Shown here one piece after another: positions 9,246-18,584 of a stretch of 62,349 nucleotides of DNA (its first letter is position 1; each line of letters opens with the position of its first letter). Both the position numbers and the translations under genes were made by a program. Below the pieces are notes generated by a model. The model was not told the origin of the DNA and searched no databases. It was given only the letters and a program-made list of their open reading frames with translations. The stretch is from Caldifarciminota bacterium. GTDB lineage: Bacteria; Hydrothermota; UBA3072. Where the stretch lies: assembly GCA_023131835.1 (NCBI GenBank), contig JAGLZA010000033.1, positions 1 through 62,349 of the forward strand. The letters are read 5' to 3'.

Positions 9246-10376
9246 TTATTCCTCCTTTCGTGATTTAGATTTTACTGCCTCACTTAAAGCAGCTTGTAAA
9301 TCGTATAACAACGCCTTACGTCTGTCCTTATCCTCATACACTAGTTTCTTAAACCTTCTTTCTATCTCCGATTTAGCAAACTGTAAAACTTCTCTATTTT
9401 TCAAACAGTTCACATCAGTAGTATCTCTAGAAAAAGATGTACAAGGTTTTTCATATAAAGCACACCAATCCTTTGCTACAATATTTTCATCTTTATCATA
9501 CACCCTTCTCTTGTAGCTTACACATATTCCAACTGTATCATCTAACGCACCGTCCCTTGCCTTTTCAATACCTGAAACAACACCCTCTATTGTATCAGAG
9601 GTTACATTATTATCAACGGTCTGTAATTCATCATAATTAAGAACTATAATATTATCATTGCCCTTTGTATCTTTAGTATTAGCTGTTTCTAATACTATCG
9701 ACGCTGGGTTTGCAGGGTTTTTAACAAATCCACAACCAGAAAAACAAATACCACGTAAGACTCTAACGATTGCACCAGAAGCAATTTCCACCCCATTTTT
9801 GATAACTTTTGTCATAGTTCCTAAAATTTTAGAATCAGTAGCAGCTAGCCCCAACATTTCTGCCTCTTTCTTATCCAGGATTAATTCTCCTACTTTGACA
9901 TCATAATCTTCATAATAACATTCCATACTCACTTTCCATTTCTTTTCAGAAACTTCTTTGACAAAATTTGGGAATCTATTTTTATACAACACACATGCTA
10001 TAGCTATATGCATTTTTTGGGAATCCTGGGTAGCTTTTTCTTTCGATGCTAATTCTTTTAAATCCAATTTATTACCCGCCTGATCCATAAATTCTCTCTT
10101 GTAAATATGACCCACAACGCTACTTTCATTATGTTCCACATCCATTGCCTTATTAGTTATTGTACCTTCTGCAGTTATAAGTTCTGAACCCATAAAATAA
10201 GCATGATTTAAATTTTCCCCAGACGAAACAAATACAGCAGAACAATAAAGCAGGTCAGGTTGTTTATCAGCTTCACTTGGCAACTCTATAATCTTAGAAG
10301 CCTGTTCCTTTAATTCAGGGGTTTCCTCCTCTAATTTAATATCAGCCTCTAAATATATTTTATTATTTGTATTCAC
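9246..10376 (-). CDS. Prohead (head maturation) protease, 376 aa
   Basis: The first 235 residues read like the T4 gp21 / large-phage prohead protease fold. There is an AMDVEHN motif placing a candidate catalytic His at residue 82, and a WKVSMECYYEDYD motif placing a candidate Ser at residue 150. The downstream sequence CFSGCGFVKNPANPAS is characteristic of this family. About 140 further residues contain several Cys and Lys/Arg-rich segments of unknown role. The enzyme would cleave scaffold and capsid N-termini during head maturation. It lies between portal and scaffold genes, the usual order. Catalytic residues are assigned by motif only. Confidence 0.72.
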   Translation of the reverse strand: MNTNNKIYLEADIKLEEETPELKEQASKIIELPSEADKQPDLLYCSAVFVSSGENLNHAYFMGSELITAEGTITNKAMDVEHNESSVVGHIYKREFMDQAGNKLDLKELASKEKATQDSQKMHIAIACVLYKNRFPNFVKEVSEKKWKVSMECYYEDYDVKVGELILDKKEAEMLGLAATDSKILGTMTKVIKNGVEIASGAIVRVLRGICFSGCGFVKNPANPASIVLETANTKDTKGNDNIIVLNYDELQTVDNNVTSDTIEGVVSGIEKARDGALDDTVGICVSYKRRVYDKDENIVAKDWCALYEKPCTSFSRDTTDVNCLKNREVLQFAKSEIERRFKKLVYEDKDRRKALLYDLQAALSEAVKSKSRKEE

Positions 10377-10428
10377 CTTACATTACCCCCTTAACCGATA
10401 ATATCATTTTTTTACATCTTTCTATTAT

Positions 10429-11073
10429 CTATAACACGGTCCACATTTTATTCTTTTCTAATAATCTTTTTAAATCATTTTCATTTTTTCCACCATTTTT
10501 AATCGTACTATACACCAAACCAATGTCAATTTCCATCAAACCATATTCTTTAAAACGATTTTTAATTTCTGTTGGAACAAATTTTGTAATGTCTTTAGCC
10601 GACCCCACCACTCCTAATAATTTTCCATCAATTATCAATGGGGATTTTGTAACATCTAACCAAAGAGCATAATCTGTATATTGTGCATACTCTATAAAAC
10701 GACAAACCTTTAAAATGCTCTGTACACGTTTATCACTTTCTACACATACCTTTGCAAGAGCGTCGTTTTCAAAATCTAAATCTGTCAAATTCAATGCTTT
10801 ATCAACAGTTGTTCTCAAAATCTTTTCAGCACAAGAGGTGTTCAAAAACAAGAACCGACCCTTGATATCTTTAACCCATACCGGAATATCCAAACTATCT
10901 GCAACCAATCTCAAAAACCTATTATGCTGGCGTATATCCATTTCCATTTTATCTAATTGATTCGTTAATTCAATTAAATGATTTAAACTTTCTTTATTCT
11001 TATCTAATTCATAAGAAACATTTTTTTTAAAAACACGTGTATTAAATATAGATATAATCCAAGATGGAATCAT
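10429..11073 (-). CDS. PAS-domain protein, 214 aa
   Basis: After a short hydrophobic N-terminus (MIPSWIISIFNTRVF) and a helical linker, residues about 52-165 match a PAS sensor domain. There is a DSLDIPVWVKDIKGRFLFLN segment with the usual Asp-Gly-Asn positions, and a closing GKLLGVVGSAKDITKF motif. About 50 residues follow without any recognisable kinase, cyclase or DNA-binding output domain. The gene overlaps the upstream 78-aa membrane-protein gene by ATGA, so the two are probably translationally coupled. PAS folds sense ligands, redox state or partners; no cofactor-binding residue can be assigned by eye. Its presence in a head-gene block is unusual. Confidence 0.7.
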   Translation of the reverse strand: MIPSWIISIFNTRVFKKNVSYELDKNKESLNHLIELTNQLDKMEMDIRQHNRFLRLVADSLDIPVWVKDIKGRFLFLNTSCAEKILRTTVDKALNLTDLDFENDALAKVCVESDKRVQSILKVCRFIEYAQYTDYALWLDVTKSPLIIDGKLLGVVGSAKDITKFVPTEIKNRFKEYGLMEIDIGLVYSTIKNGGKNENDLKRLLEKNKMWTVL

Positions 11074-11306
11074 AACCTACTTATAACCTCCCTTATTACT
11101 AACGTAGCTGTCAATCCAGCAATCCCACCATATGCAATAGCCGAAGCTTTAATTCGGCTGATTTCAACCGATGTCTTCAATACATACTCAGTATTTCTTT
11201 CTTCTAACTTTTCCAAATTATCGTTTATTCTCTGAAGTTCCAATATTATATGTTTACGCCAAACCTTCCAAGAATCACCATTTTCGTCTTCATACATTAA
11301 AGGCAC
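11070..11306 (-). CDS. Small membrane protein, coiled coil plus C-terminal TM (XhlA-like?), 78 aa
   Basis: Residues 15-55 form a charged amphipathic helix (HIILELQRINDNLEKLEERN) and residues about 54-74 a single transmembrane segment (AIAYGGIAGLTATLVI). This layout resembles XhlA-type holin-associated proteins, but it also fits a generic membrane anchor. It overlaps the PAS gene by four bases, suggesting that the two products may work together at the membrane. Confidence 0.5.
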   Translation of the reverse strand: MPLMYEDENGDSWKVWRKHIILELQRINDNLEKLEERNTEYVLKTSVEISRIKASAIAYGGIAGLTATLVIREVISRL

Positions 11307-11420
11307 CTCTCGTTGTTATTATTTAGACAACTCTTTACATTTAAATTTTTTATGATAAGTTCTATATTCGTTAACTATTAACTACTTTTGTTATTTTGTA
11401 CACAAGTCCATTATATCTTA

Positions 11421-13274
11421 TCACTCACTAAACCTCTCCCTACTCACCCAATCTAAAAAATTAATATAGTCATCTTCTGATAAAACACTTCTAGCCCCGT
11501 CCAAAAAAGATAAATAATTTGAGGGGGTCATATTTGTAACATCTTCTGCTATTGAAGCCTTCTGTCCCGGTTGTTTTGCTGGGTTCACATTAGTTTTTTT
11601 CTTACCGGCAGGTTGTCCCGTTGGACGTCCTTTTGATGGAGTACCTTTTGGAGAATTTTGTACCGGTTGTATACCCATCTTAGACTGCTGCCACGGACTA
11701 CCTACGACTCCGAACAAACCCGCTTCTACTAAAGGTACTTCCTCTTCCATATTTTTCAGTTCATTTGGATAATCAAACCCAAGACTTTCCAAAGAAGTTC
11801 GGTAACTTAGCATACGCCTATCCACCATAGACGATAATGTATTCATATATAAAATAGTATCCATAAGTACACCATCATCCCACCGCACTTTAGGAAATCT
11901 ATCAAAATTCATAGCCTCCGCTATCTGTTGATACTCTCTATAAATCCACCTTGTAACTTGTCTCCTGGCATAATTTACCTCCTCCATTAACCCTTTAACT
12001 AATAAATCAACTTCCGCCGTATTTATATCCGTTCCACCATCTATAATAGCACGGGTAATTGCCAATCCAGTAGTCATATCATCATTAACCTGTTCATACT
12101 TACCTTGTCCTAAAATTTTATCAATTTCAGGTGATACAATTTTTTCTATTTCCAATGTATGGTTCCATACACAATCAAACGATTTACTTGGTGTATTAAA
12201 TAATTGTGAAACAGCTTCCAATTCTTCTTGGGATACCACAGGATATTCGTCATTACCTATTGTTATTTTTAATATATAATTTGTAATACCATCCAAAGTA
12301 CTCAAATCTGCCTGCTTCAAAGCATTTTTATATTCTATAGTATCAAACACTTTAAGTGCTTTTGGTCGTGCATATCGTTCATACGGTTGTTTTCTATAAG
12401 TAATTTGACCAACCAGTCTAGGATCTAATTTAAATTCTCCACCTTTTTCCGCGGCAATCTTTAAATCCGAAGGTAATGCCTTAATTAAAGCTTTCTCTTC
12501 ATCTGTTAACTCACTACTATTTTTTTTGAGTAATTCAGATAATTCTGGAGGGGGTGTTAATGCCACAGAAGTTTTATCAAACAGCAAACTTCCATTTATA
12601 TTTACTAATAATGGATTGAGTACCGTATATGATACTGGCAAATGTCCTTTTGACCATATATTTTTTTTTGCTGCCTTAGTTTTTCCAGTAGTAGTTTTAG
12701 ACTGCTTTTTCTTATTTGTAATTTTCTGGCCGGGAATAGGGGATAAATAAGAAACTCTAGGTTCATATTTTGCCAAAACTTTATAAGTAGTTACATGTCC
12801 TACCTTAAAAAAATCTAAATAAATCCAATCTAATAAAGCATCAAAACCAACATCAAATGTCCATGTATCATAAAACTGTTTTATATTAGCATCATCTATA
12901 TCATTTTCAAAACCTTTTCTGGCTAAATTAGCTAAAATATTTGTAGAAGGTCCAACCAACGGATCTGTATAATAATAATTAATAGCCCGTTTAAAAGATT
13001 CTTTAGGATCTTCTGTAAAAGGATTTTTAGATATTAAATCAAGATTCTGTCTTTGTACAGAATCTCTATTAATAACAGCAGCTTTATCTCTATATACATA
13101 TGGAACAACTCCACCGCCTTTATTTGTATCAATGAAAGCTAAGCTCTTTTTTGTAGGTTCCAAAAGAAAAGTTGTCTGACCTGTATTATCATTAACTTCT
13201 ATTGATTGAATACCCACATCTGGATACTTTTCTTTTAAATCTGCAGTAACTTTGTTTAACAATTCTTGTTCCAT
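11421..13274 (-). CDS. Portal protein, 617 aa
   Basis: The size, position two genes upstream of the protease, and sequence fit a large-phage portal. A helical N-terminal wing includes YYTDPLVGPSTNILANLARK and WIYLDFFKVGHVTTYKVL. A Lys-rich insert (KKKQSKTTTGKTKAAKK) is followed by a clip-like domain and a long C-terminal helical region. The portal would form the dodecameric DNA gate of the head and bind terminase. No frameshift or truncation is visible. The family call rests on overall resemblance and gene order rather than a single catalytic motif. Confidence 0.75.
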   Translation of the reverse strand: MEQELLNKVTADLKEKYPDVGIQSIEVNDNTGQTTFLLEPTKKSLAFIDTNKGGGVVPYVYRDKAAVINRDSVQRQNLDLISKNPFTEDPKESFKRAINYYYTDPLVGPSTNILANLARKGFENDIDDANIKQFYDTWTFDVGFDALLDWIYLDFFKVGHVTTYKVLAKYEPRVSYLSPIPGQKITNKKKQSKTTTGKTKAAKKNIWSKGHLPVSYTVLNPLLVNINGSLLFDKTSVALTPPPELSELLKKNSSELTDEEKALIKALPSDLKIAAEKGGEFKLDPRLVGQITYRKQPYERYARPKALKVFDTIEYKNALKQADLSTLDGITNYILKITIGNDEYPVVSQEELEAVSQLFNTPSKSFDCVWNHTLEIEKIVSPEIDKILGQGKYEQVNDDMTTGLAITRAIIDGGTDINTAEVDLLVKGLMEEVNYARRQVTRWIYREYQQIAEAMNFDRFPKVRWDDGVLMDTILYMNTLSSMVDRRMLSYRTSLESLGFDYPNELKNMEEEVPLVEAGLFGVVGSPWQQSKMGIQPVQNSPKGTPSKGRPTGQPAGKKKTNVNPAKQPGQKASIAEDVTNMTPSNYLSFLDGARSVLSEDDYINFLDWVSRERFSE

Positions 13275-13294
13275 CTGACCTCCACAACTGTTAA

Positions 13295-13480
13295 CTATAT
13301 AAGAATAGTACCTTCTGTTCCCGACACCGTAGCTGGATCATCCGTTGTTAATGTATATTTTTTTGCATCCGCTCTTCCGATCAAATCATCCATTGTATAA
13401 TCTACACCCGCTGATCGATTTATGGTGTAATCGTCTGGACCATTTTTCCACCATGGCGGGGCTTGAAAATCTATAGACAT
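13295..13480 (-). CDS. Small hypothetical protein, 61 aa
   Basis: A short frame with a clear ribosome site (TTAGGAGGTAAGTT then ATG). The protein starts MSIDFQAPPWWKNGPDDY and is acidic with a two-Trp N-terminus. It sits 20 bases before the portal gene in the same operon. No family recognised; a minor head-neck component is possible. Confidence 0.55.
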   Translation of the reverse strand: MSIDFQAPPWWKNGPDDYTINRSAGVDYTMDDLIGRADAKKYTLTTDDPATVSGTEGTILI

Positions 13481-13536
13481 AACTTACCTCCTAAATTTGT
13501 ACATATTGATATCCTGGAACTTATTTTTTTAACGGA

Positions 13537-14472
13537 TTAAAACGGGATTGACAAATCCACACCGTATTCAATATCACTTTCAATATTTATACCAACAACT
13601 GGACCAACAAACGCATTTTCCACTAATGGTAACGCTTTACCAAAATTCCAAGAAAGTGGTTCAAAAAAACAACTAATTTTATCTTTGTTTCCACCTATAC
13701 CAATAGACAAGAATTTCCAATCAAGATCCCCAATAGTTTTACCATAACTAAAAAAACTCAATCCCAAACCAGGGTATAAACTTTCTGTCGTGGCAACCCC
13801 ACACATAGATAATCTCGGATTCCAGTTAAACTTCTTATCTTTTATGGGATTTTTAGCCCATTTTACATCAACTATTTCTATTGGAAATACTTTTCCTTTA
13901 GTTTCACTATTTTTACTGTTTTCAATTGTCAGCTCCACATACCTATTAAAAGTACCATCCCGATTTTCTGTCTCTATAATATCGACATAAAATTCTTGAT
14001 TAAATGTTCCTACTTTCCATAGCTTAGATGGATCATTCTGATTAGGATGAAACATTGCCCAACTTACAGGAAATTCAGCACCATCAGCTGCTTTATTATA
14101 AATCTTAATAAAATGATGATCCAACTTTTTGCCCTTCAAATAAACATGAGAAGAAGCCTGTTGTAATTTTCTAGTTGATTTAAGCCGTCCTTTTATCCGT
14201 GCTATTTCATCAATCCGTTCCTTTCCCTTTTTGGCGATTTTCAAAATTGTACTATCTTTTGCCTCTAAAAGTGTCTTTAATTCTTTAACTTTATCTTTAC
14301 TTGCTGCTAGTTGTATTTTGACAGCATTGTTTTCTAAATAAATAACTTTAAGCTCTTTGACTGCTTCACGTGTTTCCATATAAGCAGTTACATAATGCCA
14401 CGCAAATATAACTGCAAACACTACGATTATTACCTTAAATAGTATATTGAAAAAAGGGTTAAAAAATTTCAC
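13537..14472 (-). CDS. Membrane-anchored protein with coiled coil and C-terminal beta domain, 311 aa (spanin-like N-terminus)
   Basis: Residues about 10-28 form an N-terminal transmembrane helix (IIVVFAVIFAWHYV). A charged coiled coil follows to about residue 105 (EAVKELKVIYLENNAVK...). The remaining 200 residues are beta-rich and end in alternating hydrophobic strands with a terminal Phe (GVDLSIPF). The first third looks like an inner-membrane spanin of the Rz type. The C-terminal half is unlike Rz and might be an envelope or peptidoglycan-contacting domain. It is next to a two-TM small protein, so a lysis or envelope role is plausible but unproven. Confidence 0.5.
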   Translation of the reverse strand: MKFFNPFFNILFKVIIVVFAVIFAWHYVTAYMETREAVKELKVIYLENNAVKIQLAASKDKVKELKTLLEAKDSTILKIAKKGKERIDEIARIKGRLKSTRKLQQASSHVYLKGKKLDHHFIKIYNKAADGAEFPVSWAMFHPNQNDPSKLWKVGTFNQEFYVDIIETENRDGTFNRYVELTIENSKNSETKGKVFPIEIVDVKWAKNPIKDKKFNWNPRLSMCGVATTESLYPGLGLSFFSYGKTIGDLDWKFLSIGIGGNKDKISCFFEPLSWNFGKALPLVENAFVGPVVGINIESDIEYGVDLSIPF

Positions 14473-14479
14473 GTTATTC

Positions 14480-14755
14480 CTATTTATCTGTATCTAAATC
14501 CTCATTTTCTGTAAGACGTGTTTTACTGATAATACGAGATGTAGCCAATGCAATAAAACCACCACCTAAAAAAGAAAGACCGGCAACAGCCGGTATCCAT
14601 GGAACACCAGAAGGACCAATGTTAAACATCCCATACACAATTAACATAAAGAATGCAACCATAAATTGATATTTAACAGAAGCAATATTTCTTAGATGTT
14701 TCATTAACCATAAATCCCAAAACAGTGCATTAAAAATACTTAGTTTTTCTGACAT
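14480..14755 (-). CDS. Two-TM small membrane protein, holin candidate, 91 aa
   Basis: Two hydrophobic segments (about residues 29-47 and 51-72, including FMVAFFMLIVYGMF and IPAVAGLSFLGGGFIALAT) are followed by a charged tail ending LTENEDLDTDK. Size and topology are compatible with a holin. The gene lies 7 bases upstream of the spanin-like gene. The endolysin gene, however, is 9 kb away, so the lysis-cassette reading is tentative. Confidence 0.5.
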   Translation of the reverse strand: MSEKLSIFNALFWDLWLMKHLRNIASVKYQFMVAFFMLIVYGMFNIGPSGVPWIPAVAGLSFLGGGFIALATSRIISKTRLTENEDLDTDK

Positions 14756-14806
14756 AATAAACCTCTCCTATTTTTAACTATCCTTAATAACTATAAGGTT
14801 AGTTAA

Positions 14807-17800
14807 TTATTTAAATTTTTTCTTCAAAACAGCTGCATGTATCACGGACTTTCTCGCAACATTACCACCTTGTGATGTAATTAGATCAAAAGTAGCTCCT
14901 TGTATATTATGTGGTCTAACATATCCACTACTGTTGAATAATACAGGATCACCTTCACCTTCCATTTCTTTTTCTACAACTCTGGCTCCATATGCAGCCA
15001 ACAATAAAGCTGAATATAAATCTTTTTTTTGTCCTTTTTGTGGGGTATCAAAATGTAAAATTCCAGTAGACGTTTGAGTAACTATGATATTAAGCATTTG
15101 TGACTTGAGTGTAGTAACAGTTGTGTAACTAGCAGCTTCGATATCTAAGGTTGACCCAATTGGTGGTTCTGGAAATAACAACTTTTTGTCTTCTAACATT
15201 GATTTAACCGTAAAATTGGCATCTGCAATCCACGCAGGATTAAAATATATTAGTTCTAAAATATGTGACCCAGAAAGGTGTCGATGATCATCATTTGTAC
15301 GATCTATAATTGGTGTTTTACCATTATATCCTTCTTCTAAAAGATCACAAACAGCTTTTCCACCGCCACCTTTATCCATAAAAATTCTAATCACATTTAA
15401 TTTATCACATAGATTTTGAATTATCTGTGTTAATTGTTGTGTTGTTTGTGTCCTCAATTCTAATACATTAACTATTTTATTTACAGTTCCAATCCTAAGA
15501 ATAACAATACCACAACTAGCTCTACCCCCCTGATTCGGATCCACCCCTATTATATACTGAGCTTTTGGATCACCACGCATCTCAATGGTAAATCCACTAT
15601 CAATAGAACAAGACTCTATTAATGATGCTTTAAAAAACCCTTCTGAATCAGAAACCATTTCAGCTTCATATTCCATTCTAAATTCTGAACTCGACATAAC
15701 GCGTTTTGCTTCATCAACATTGTTCTGATCGAGAAACCCTTCTGGTAGATCCCAATAAGGCACTTGCCATACTGCATATTGACCTTCAATCCCCTCTTTT
15801 TCAGCCAAGTCTTCTTGAAGCCAGTGGTCTTTCATTCGCTTCCACATATGGTTAAATTTATAAAACCCTGAACTAGTCATAATCATTTTGTTAACTGATT
15901 CTTGTTCAAAATCATCTTCTGATGCCAGTCCTAAACTAATAAGATGTGTTTTTTGTTCTAAACGCCTTACACGTTCCATGGGCGCCAATGAAGTAGCACC
16001 CATAGGCATTAAGACTGTATCTATAATTTTAGGCGGCATTTGTGCAAATTCATCTATCAATACTAAATAAAAACGGGAGCCACGGATTTTACTACCGTCT
16101 GCTCCCAATGGAAGTGCTTCTATATAAGATGGGGTCATACCACCCACAGATTTAAATCTAAGATAACATACGTCTGAACCTCTAGTTGGTGGTTTGTCAC
16201 AAGCTTCTCTTAAGATTGAAGATTGGGCATAAAGTTTTTCCACCTCAGCAAAAATCATTTTTGAGTTGTGTGAAATCATACCATTTGACCAATAACAAGA
16301 TTCGTTTTCTACCTCAACATCAATTGTTGGAGCAAAAAAATACTTTGATTCTACCATTTTGACAAACGATAAATCTAGATCTATTATTTTTTTTAATTTG
16401 TAATAATCTTCTGTTAAAATGTTATATTTTTCTGCTAATTCTATACTATATTTAATTTTCTTTACTGTTACAATATGTGTTCTATTACAACTACGTATTA
16501 ATTTACCTATGTCTAATATACCCGTAGATATACTAATAAAATAATCTTTACACACCGTTAATAACCCTTTTACTGCCATCGCAGTATATGGTACACCATC
16601 AGTAGCCGTTTTACTACCTTCAACACTTTTTAAATAAATATTTAATTTATCAAACTTTCTTTCACATCTGAATCCTATTTCATCTCTAAACTTATTCAAA
16701 TTTAGTAATCCCGTTATTCTTACTTTGTAGGCTTCAGCACATTTTGACTTTTTAATTCTACCAATTAAACATTTATGTTCTGCTTTTTTACTTATACCTA
16801 AATTCGACATTATACCAAAATTAAGAAAACAAGCTTGTACCTCTTTTGCTAATTGTAAAGAGGAGGTATTGAGTGCAACTTCACAATGAACTGCTCCGTT
16901 ACGATAATGTTGAATATAAACATGCCCGTCTGTATCTAAAAGTCCAATTAAAAATTCTTTTACACATTCTTGTGATGCCTTCTTAATAACATCTGGTATC
17001 TTTTTATCTAAGGCTGTTGTTACAGTAAACCCACATTTTAATAGATAATAAGCAAGTTTCTTACGAAAATATTGAATTTCCCAAGTTTTGTTTTTTCTAT
17101 TCCTTCTATCTATATTTTCAGGATCATCAACAAAATACTCTATTAAATATCTTTCAAAAGAATCAAGCAAATCTTGATCTTCATTTACAAAATCAACACG
17201 GTATTTTCCAGTTACTTCATTTATACCAACATACCCATCTCCAATCATTAGCCCCATCCAGTATGCCAAATCCGGTGTTAATTCTCTTGGTATTTTACAA
17301 TCTTTTGTTCTCCAATCAATTTTGAATTCATTAAAGATTGGCATGGAATCATCATTACCAAAATACTTGAATCCTTTTTTAATTACAACGTGATCTTCTT
17401 TTGTTATATCTTGTAAATCTTTAAATATTAAATCCAATTTATCGTTTAAAATCAAAATTCCATGATCGACAGTTCCTGCTAACTCAAACCCTTTAGTTGT
17501 CTTTATACTTCTACAAGCCCGTTCTGGATTTTTCCATTTACTTAAAATAGTATTTTGAGACTCTAAAGATTGTATTTTTGTAACACCCTCTTCTACTGAA
17601 TCATAAAAATTTTGTGCTGTTGTTTGTAAACCGTCTGAAGTCCAAAAAATATCGTAAGTATTTGATATTACATCAGATATTACGTGGCTTTGCCTGAAAA
17701 CTGGAGCTAGTAGCCCGACCCTGTAGCCAGGACGCAGCATACAGCTCAAAGACGCTAGAACCCCTAGTAGATACGTTTTCCCACCGCCCCTACCACAGAT

Positions 17801-17977
17801 TGCCATCACATAATTCTTAAACCAAAAATCCTCAAAGATAAGTCGTTGAATAGGGGCTAAATCCACACCTAATAAATCATATGCCGCTATACATGGATTC
17901 TGCAAATAGAAATTAATTAACTCACTACCCGCCTCTAAAACCTCTCTATATTTTCTCTTTTCAGTCTGATGACTCAT
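14807..17977 (-). CDS. Terminase large subunit (TerL) interrupted by an in-frame intein, 1056 aa precursor
   Basis: The ATPase part has Walker A GRGGGKT (residues 62-68) and Walker B YLVLIDE (Asp642, Glu643 in the precursor). The nuclease part has YIIGVDPNQGG (Asp812), IFMDKGGGG (Asp867) and a late KKDLYSALLL acidic motif. These make a complete packaging motor that cuts and translocates DNA into the prohead. Between them lies about 470 residues foreign to terminases, with intein blocks and a LAGLIDADG endonuclease. Removing these joins APVFRQ... to SKMIFAEVEKLY, a normal TerL sequence. The mature protein would be about 581-589 aa. It overlaps the TerS candidate gene by 17 bases. Confidence 0.9.
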   Translation of the reverse strand: MSHQTEKRKYREVLEAGSELINFYLQNPCIAAYDLLGVDLAPIQRLIFEDFWFKNYVMAICGRGGGKTYLLGVLASLSCMLRPGYRVGLLAPVFRQSHVISDVISNTYDIFWTSDGLQTTAQNFYDSVEEGVTKIQSLESQNTILSKWKNPERACRSIKTTKGFELAGTVDHGILILNDKLDLIFKDLQDITKEDHVVIKKGFKYFGNDDSMPIFNEFKIDWRTKDCKIPRELTPDLAYWMGLMIGDGYVGINEVTGKYRVDFVNEDQDLLDSFERYLIEYFVDDPENIDRRNRKNKTWEIQYFRKKLAYYLLKCGFTVTTALDKKIPDVIKKASQECVKEFLIGLLDTDGHVYIQHYRNGAVHCEVALNTSSLQLAKEVQACFLNFGIMSNLGISKKAEHKCLIGRIKKSKCAEAYKVRITGLLNLNKFRDEIGFRCERKFDKLNIYLKSVEGSKTATDGVPYTAMAVKGLLTVCKDYFISISTGILDIGKLIRSCNRTHIVTVKKIKYSIELAEKYNILTEDYYKLKKIIDLDLSFVKMVESKYFFAPTIDVEVENESCYWSNGMISHNSKMIFAEVEKLYAQSSILREACDKPPTRGSDVCYLRFKSVGGMTPSYIEALPLGADGSKIRGSRFYLVLIDEFAQMPPKIIDTVLMPMGATSLAPMERVRRLEQKTHLISLGLASEDDFEQESVNKMIMTSSGFYKFNHMWKRMKDHWLQEDLAEKEGIEGQYAVWQVPYWDLPEGFLDQNNVDEAKRVMSSSEFRMEYEAEMVSDSEGFFKASLIESCSIDSGFTIEMRGDPKAQYIIGVDPNQGGRASCGIVILRIGTVNKIVNVLELRTQTTQQLTQIIQNLCDKLNVIRIFMDKGGGGKAVCDLLEEGYNGKTPIIDRTNDDHRHLSGSHILELIYFNPAWIADANFTVKSMLEDKKLLFPEPPIGSTLDIEAASYTTVTTLKSQMLNIIVTQTSTGILHFDTPQKGQKKDLYSALLLAAYGARVVEKEMEGEGDPVLFNSSGYVRPHNIQGATFDLITSQGGNVARKSVIHAAVLKKKFK
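16265..17665 (-). mobile_element. Intein with LAGLIDADG homing endonuclease inside terL
   Basis: Precursor residues about 105-571. Block A-like SNTYDIFWTSDG starts at Ser105. Block B is GFELAGTVDHGILIL with Thr169, Asp171 and His172. Two LAGLIDADG helices are at 237-250 (LAYWMGLMIGDGYV) and 343-353 (LIGLLDTDGHV). The C-terminal splice blocks read VENESCYWSNGMISHN followed by Ser572. The C-junction is clear. The N-junction is ambiguous: Ser105 fits block A spacing, while Ser97 (edge at 17689) gives the smoothest terminase sequence. Either choice gives a Ser rather than Cys at position 1. Homing activity is inferred from both intact endonuclease motifs. Confidence 0.85.
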
Positions 17978-18575
17978 TCCCCTCCGTCAAATCCAAATCA
18001 TTTTTATTACCAGAATAATTTTTTCTTTTTTCCAGCATCACTTTCTCCTCGTCTTTAAGCCTTACAACTTTCTCTTGCAATTTTAATTTCTTACTTTGGT
18101 CAAAAGCCACTGCTAAATCTACAATTGAAAACCCCTTAAATTCATTTGGATTAATACGATCTTTTCGTCTAAATGATAAACTTTCTTTTATTTTTTCATT
18201 TTTCTTAGATAACCTTTCAATTGTTTGAGCCATATCTAATTGTTTTTCTGGATTTCCTTTAGTCTCCCTAAGCAATCTAAATTCTAATACTCTATTTTTT
18301 GCTAAATCTAATATATCATCCATATCACTAGAAGTTAAATCTTCACTATCAAAATCAGCCATATAAACATTAACCAACTCACGATACATTTTAAGTTCAT
18401 CTTCCTCGAATATATTCTCCACTGGTAATATATCCTTCAACATCTTTTCAGGTGATGGAGCTTTTTTTGGTCTACCTGCTTTGCTTTTTATCATTGACAC
18501 ATCGTCCTTTTTAACGATATTTCTTTTTTCCGCTTTTGTTATTGTTTTTGCAATCCATTCACGCTTTGATGCCAT
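17961..18575 (-). CDS. Terminase small subunit candidate, 204 aa
   Basis: The gene overlaps the start of terL by 17 bases, the classical TerS-TerL arrangement. The protein is basic at the N-terminus (MASKREWIAKTITKAEKRN) with an AGRPKKAPSPEK motif. It is then helical with a central QTIERLSKKNEKIKESLSFR region and a conserved-looking RINPNEFKGFSIVDLAVAFD stretch. TerS would recognise packaging sites and stimulate TerL. Assignment is by position and general features, as TerS proteins are poorly conserved. Confidence 0.6.
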   Translation of the reverse strand: MASKREWIAKTITKAEKRNIVKKDDVSMIKSKAGRPKKAPSPEKMLKDILPVENIFEEDELKMYRELVNVYMADFDSEDLTSSDMDDILDLAKNRVLEFRLLRETKGNPEKQLDMAQTIERLSKKNEKIKESLSFRRKDRINPNEFKGFSIVDLAVAFDQSKKLKLQEKVVRLKDEEKVMLEKRKNYSGNKNDLDLTEGNESSD

Positions 18576-18584
18576 AATCCTCTC

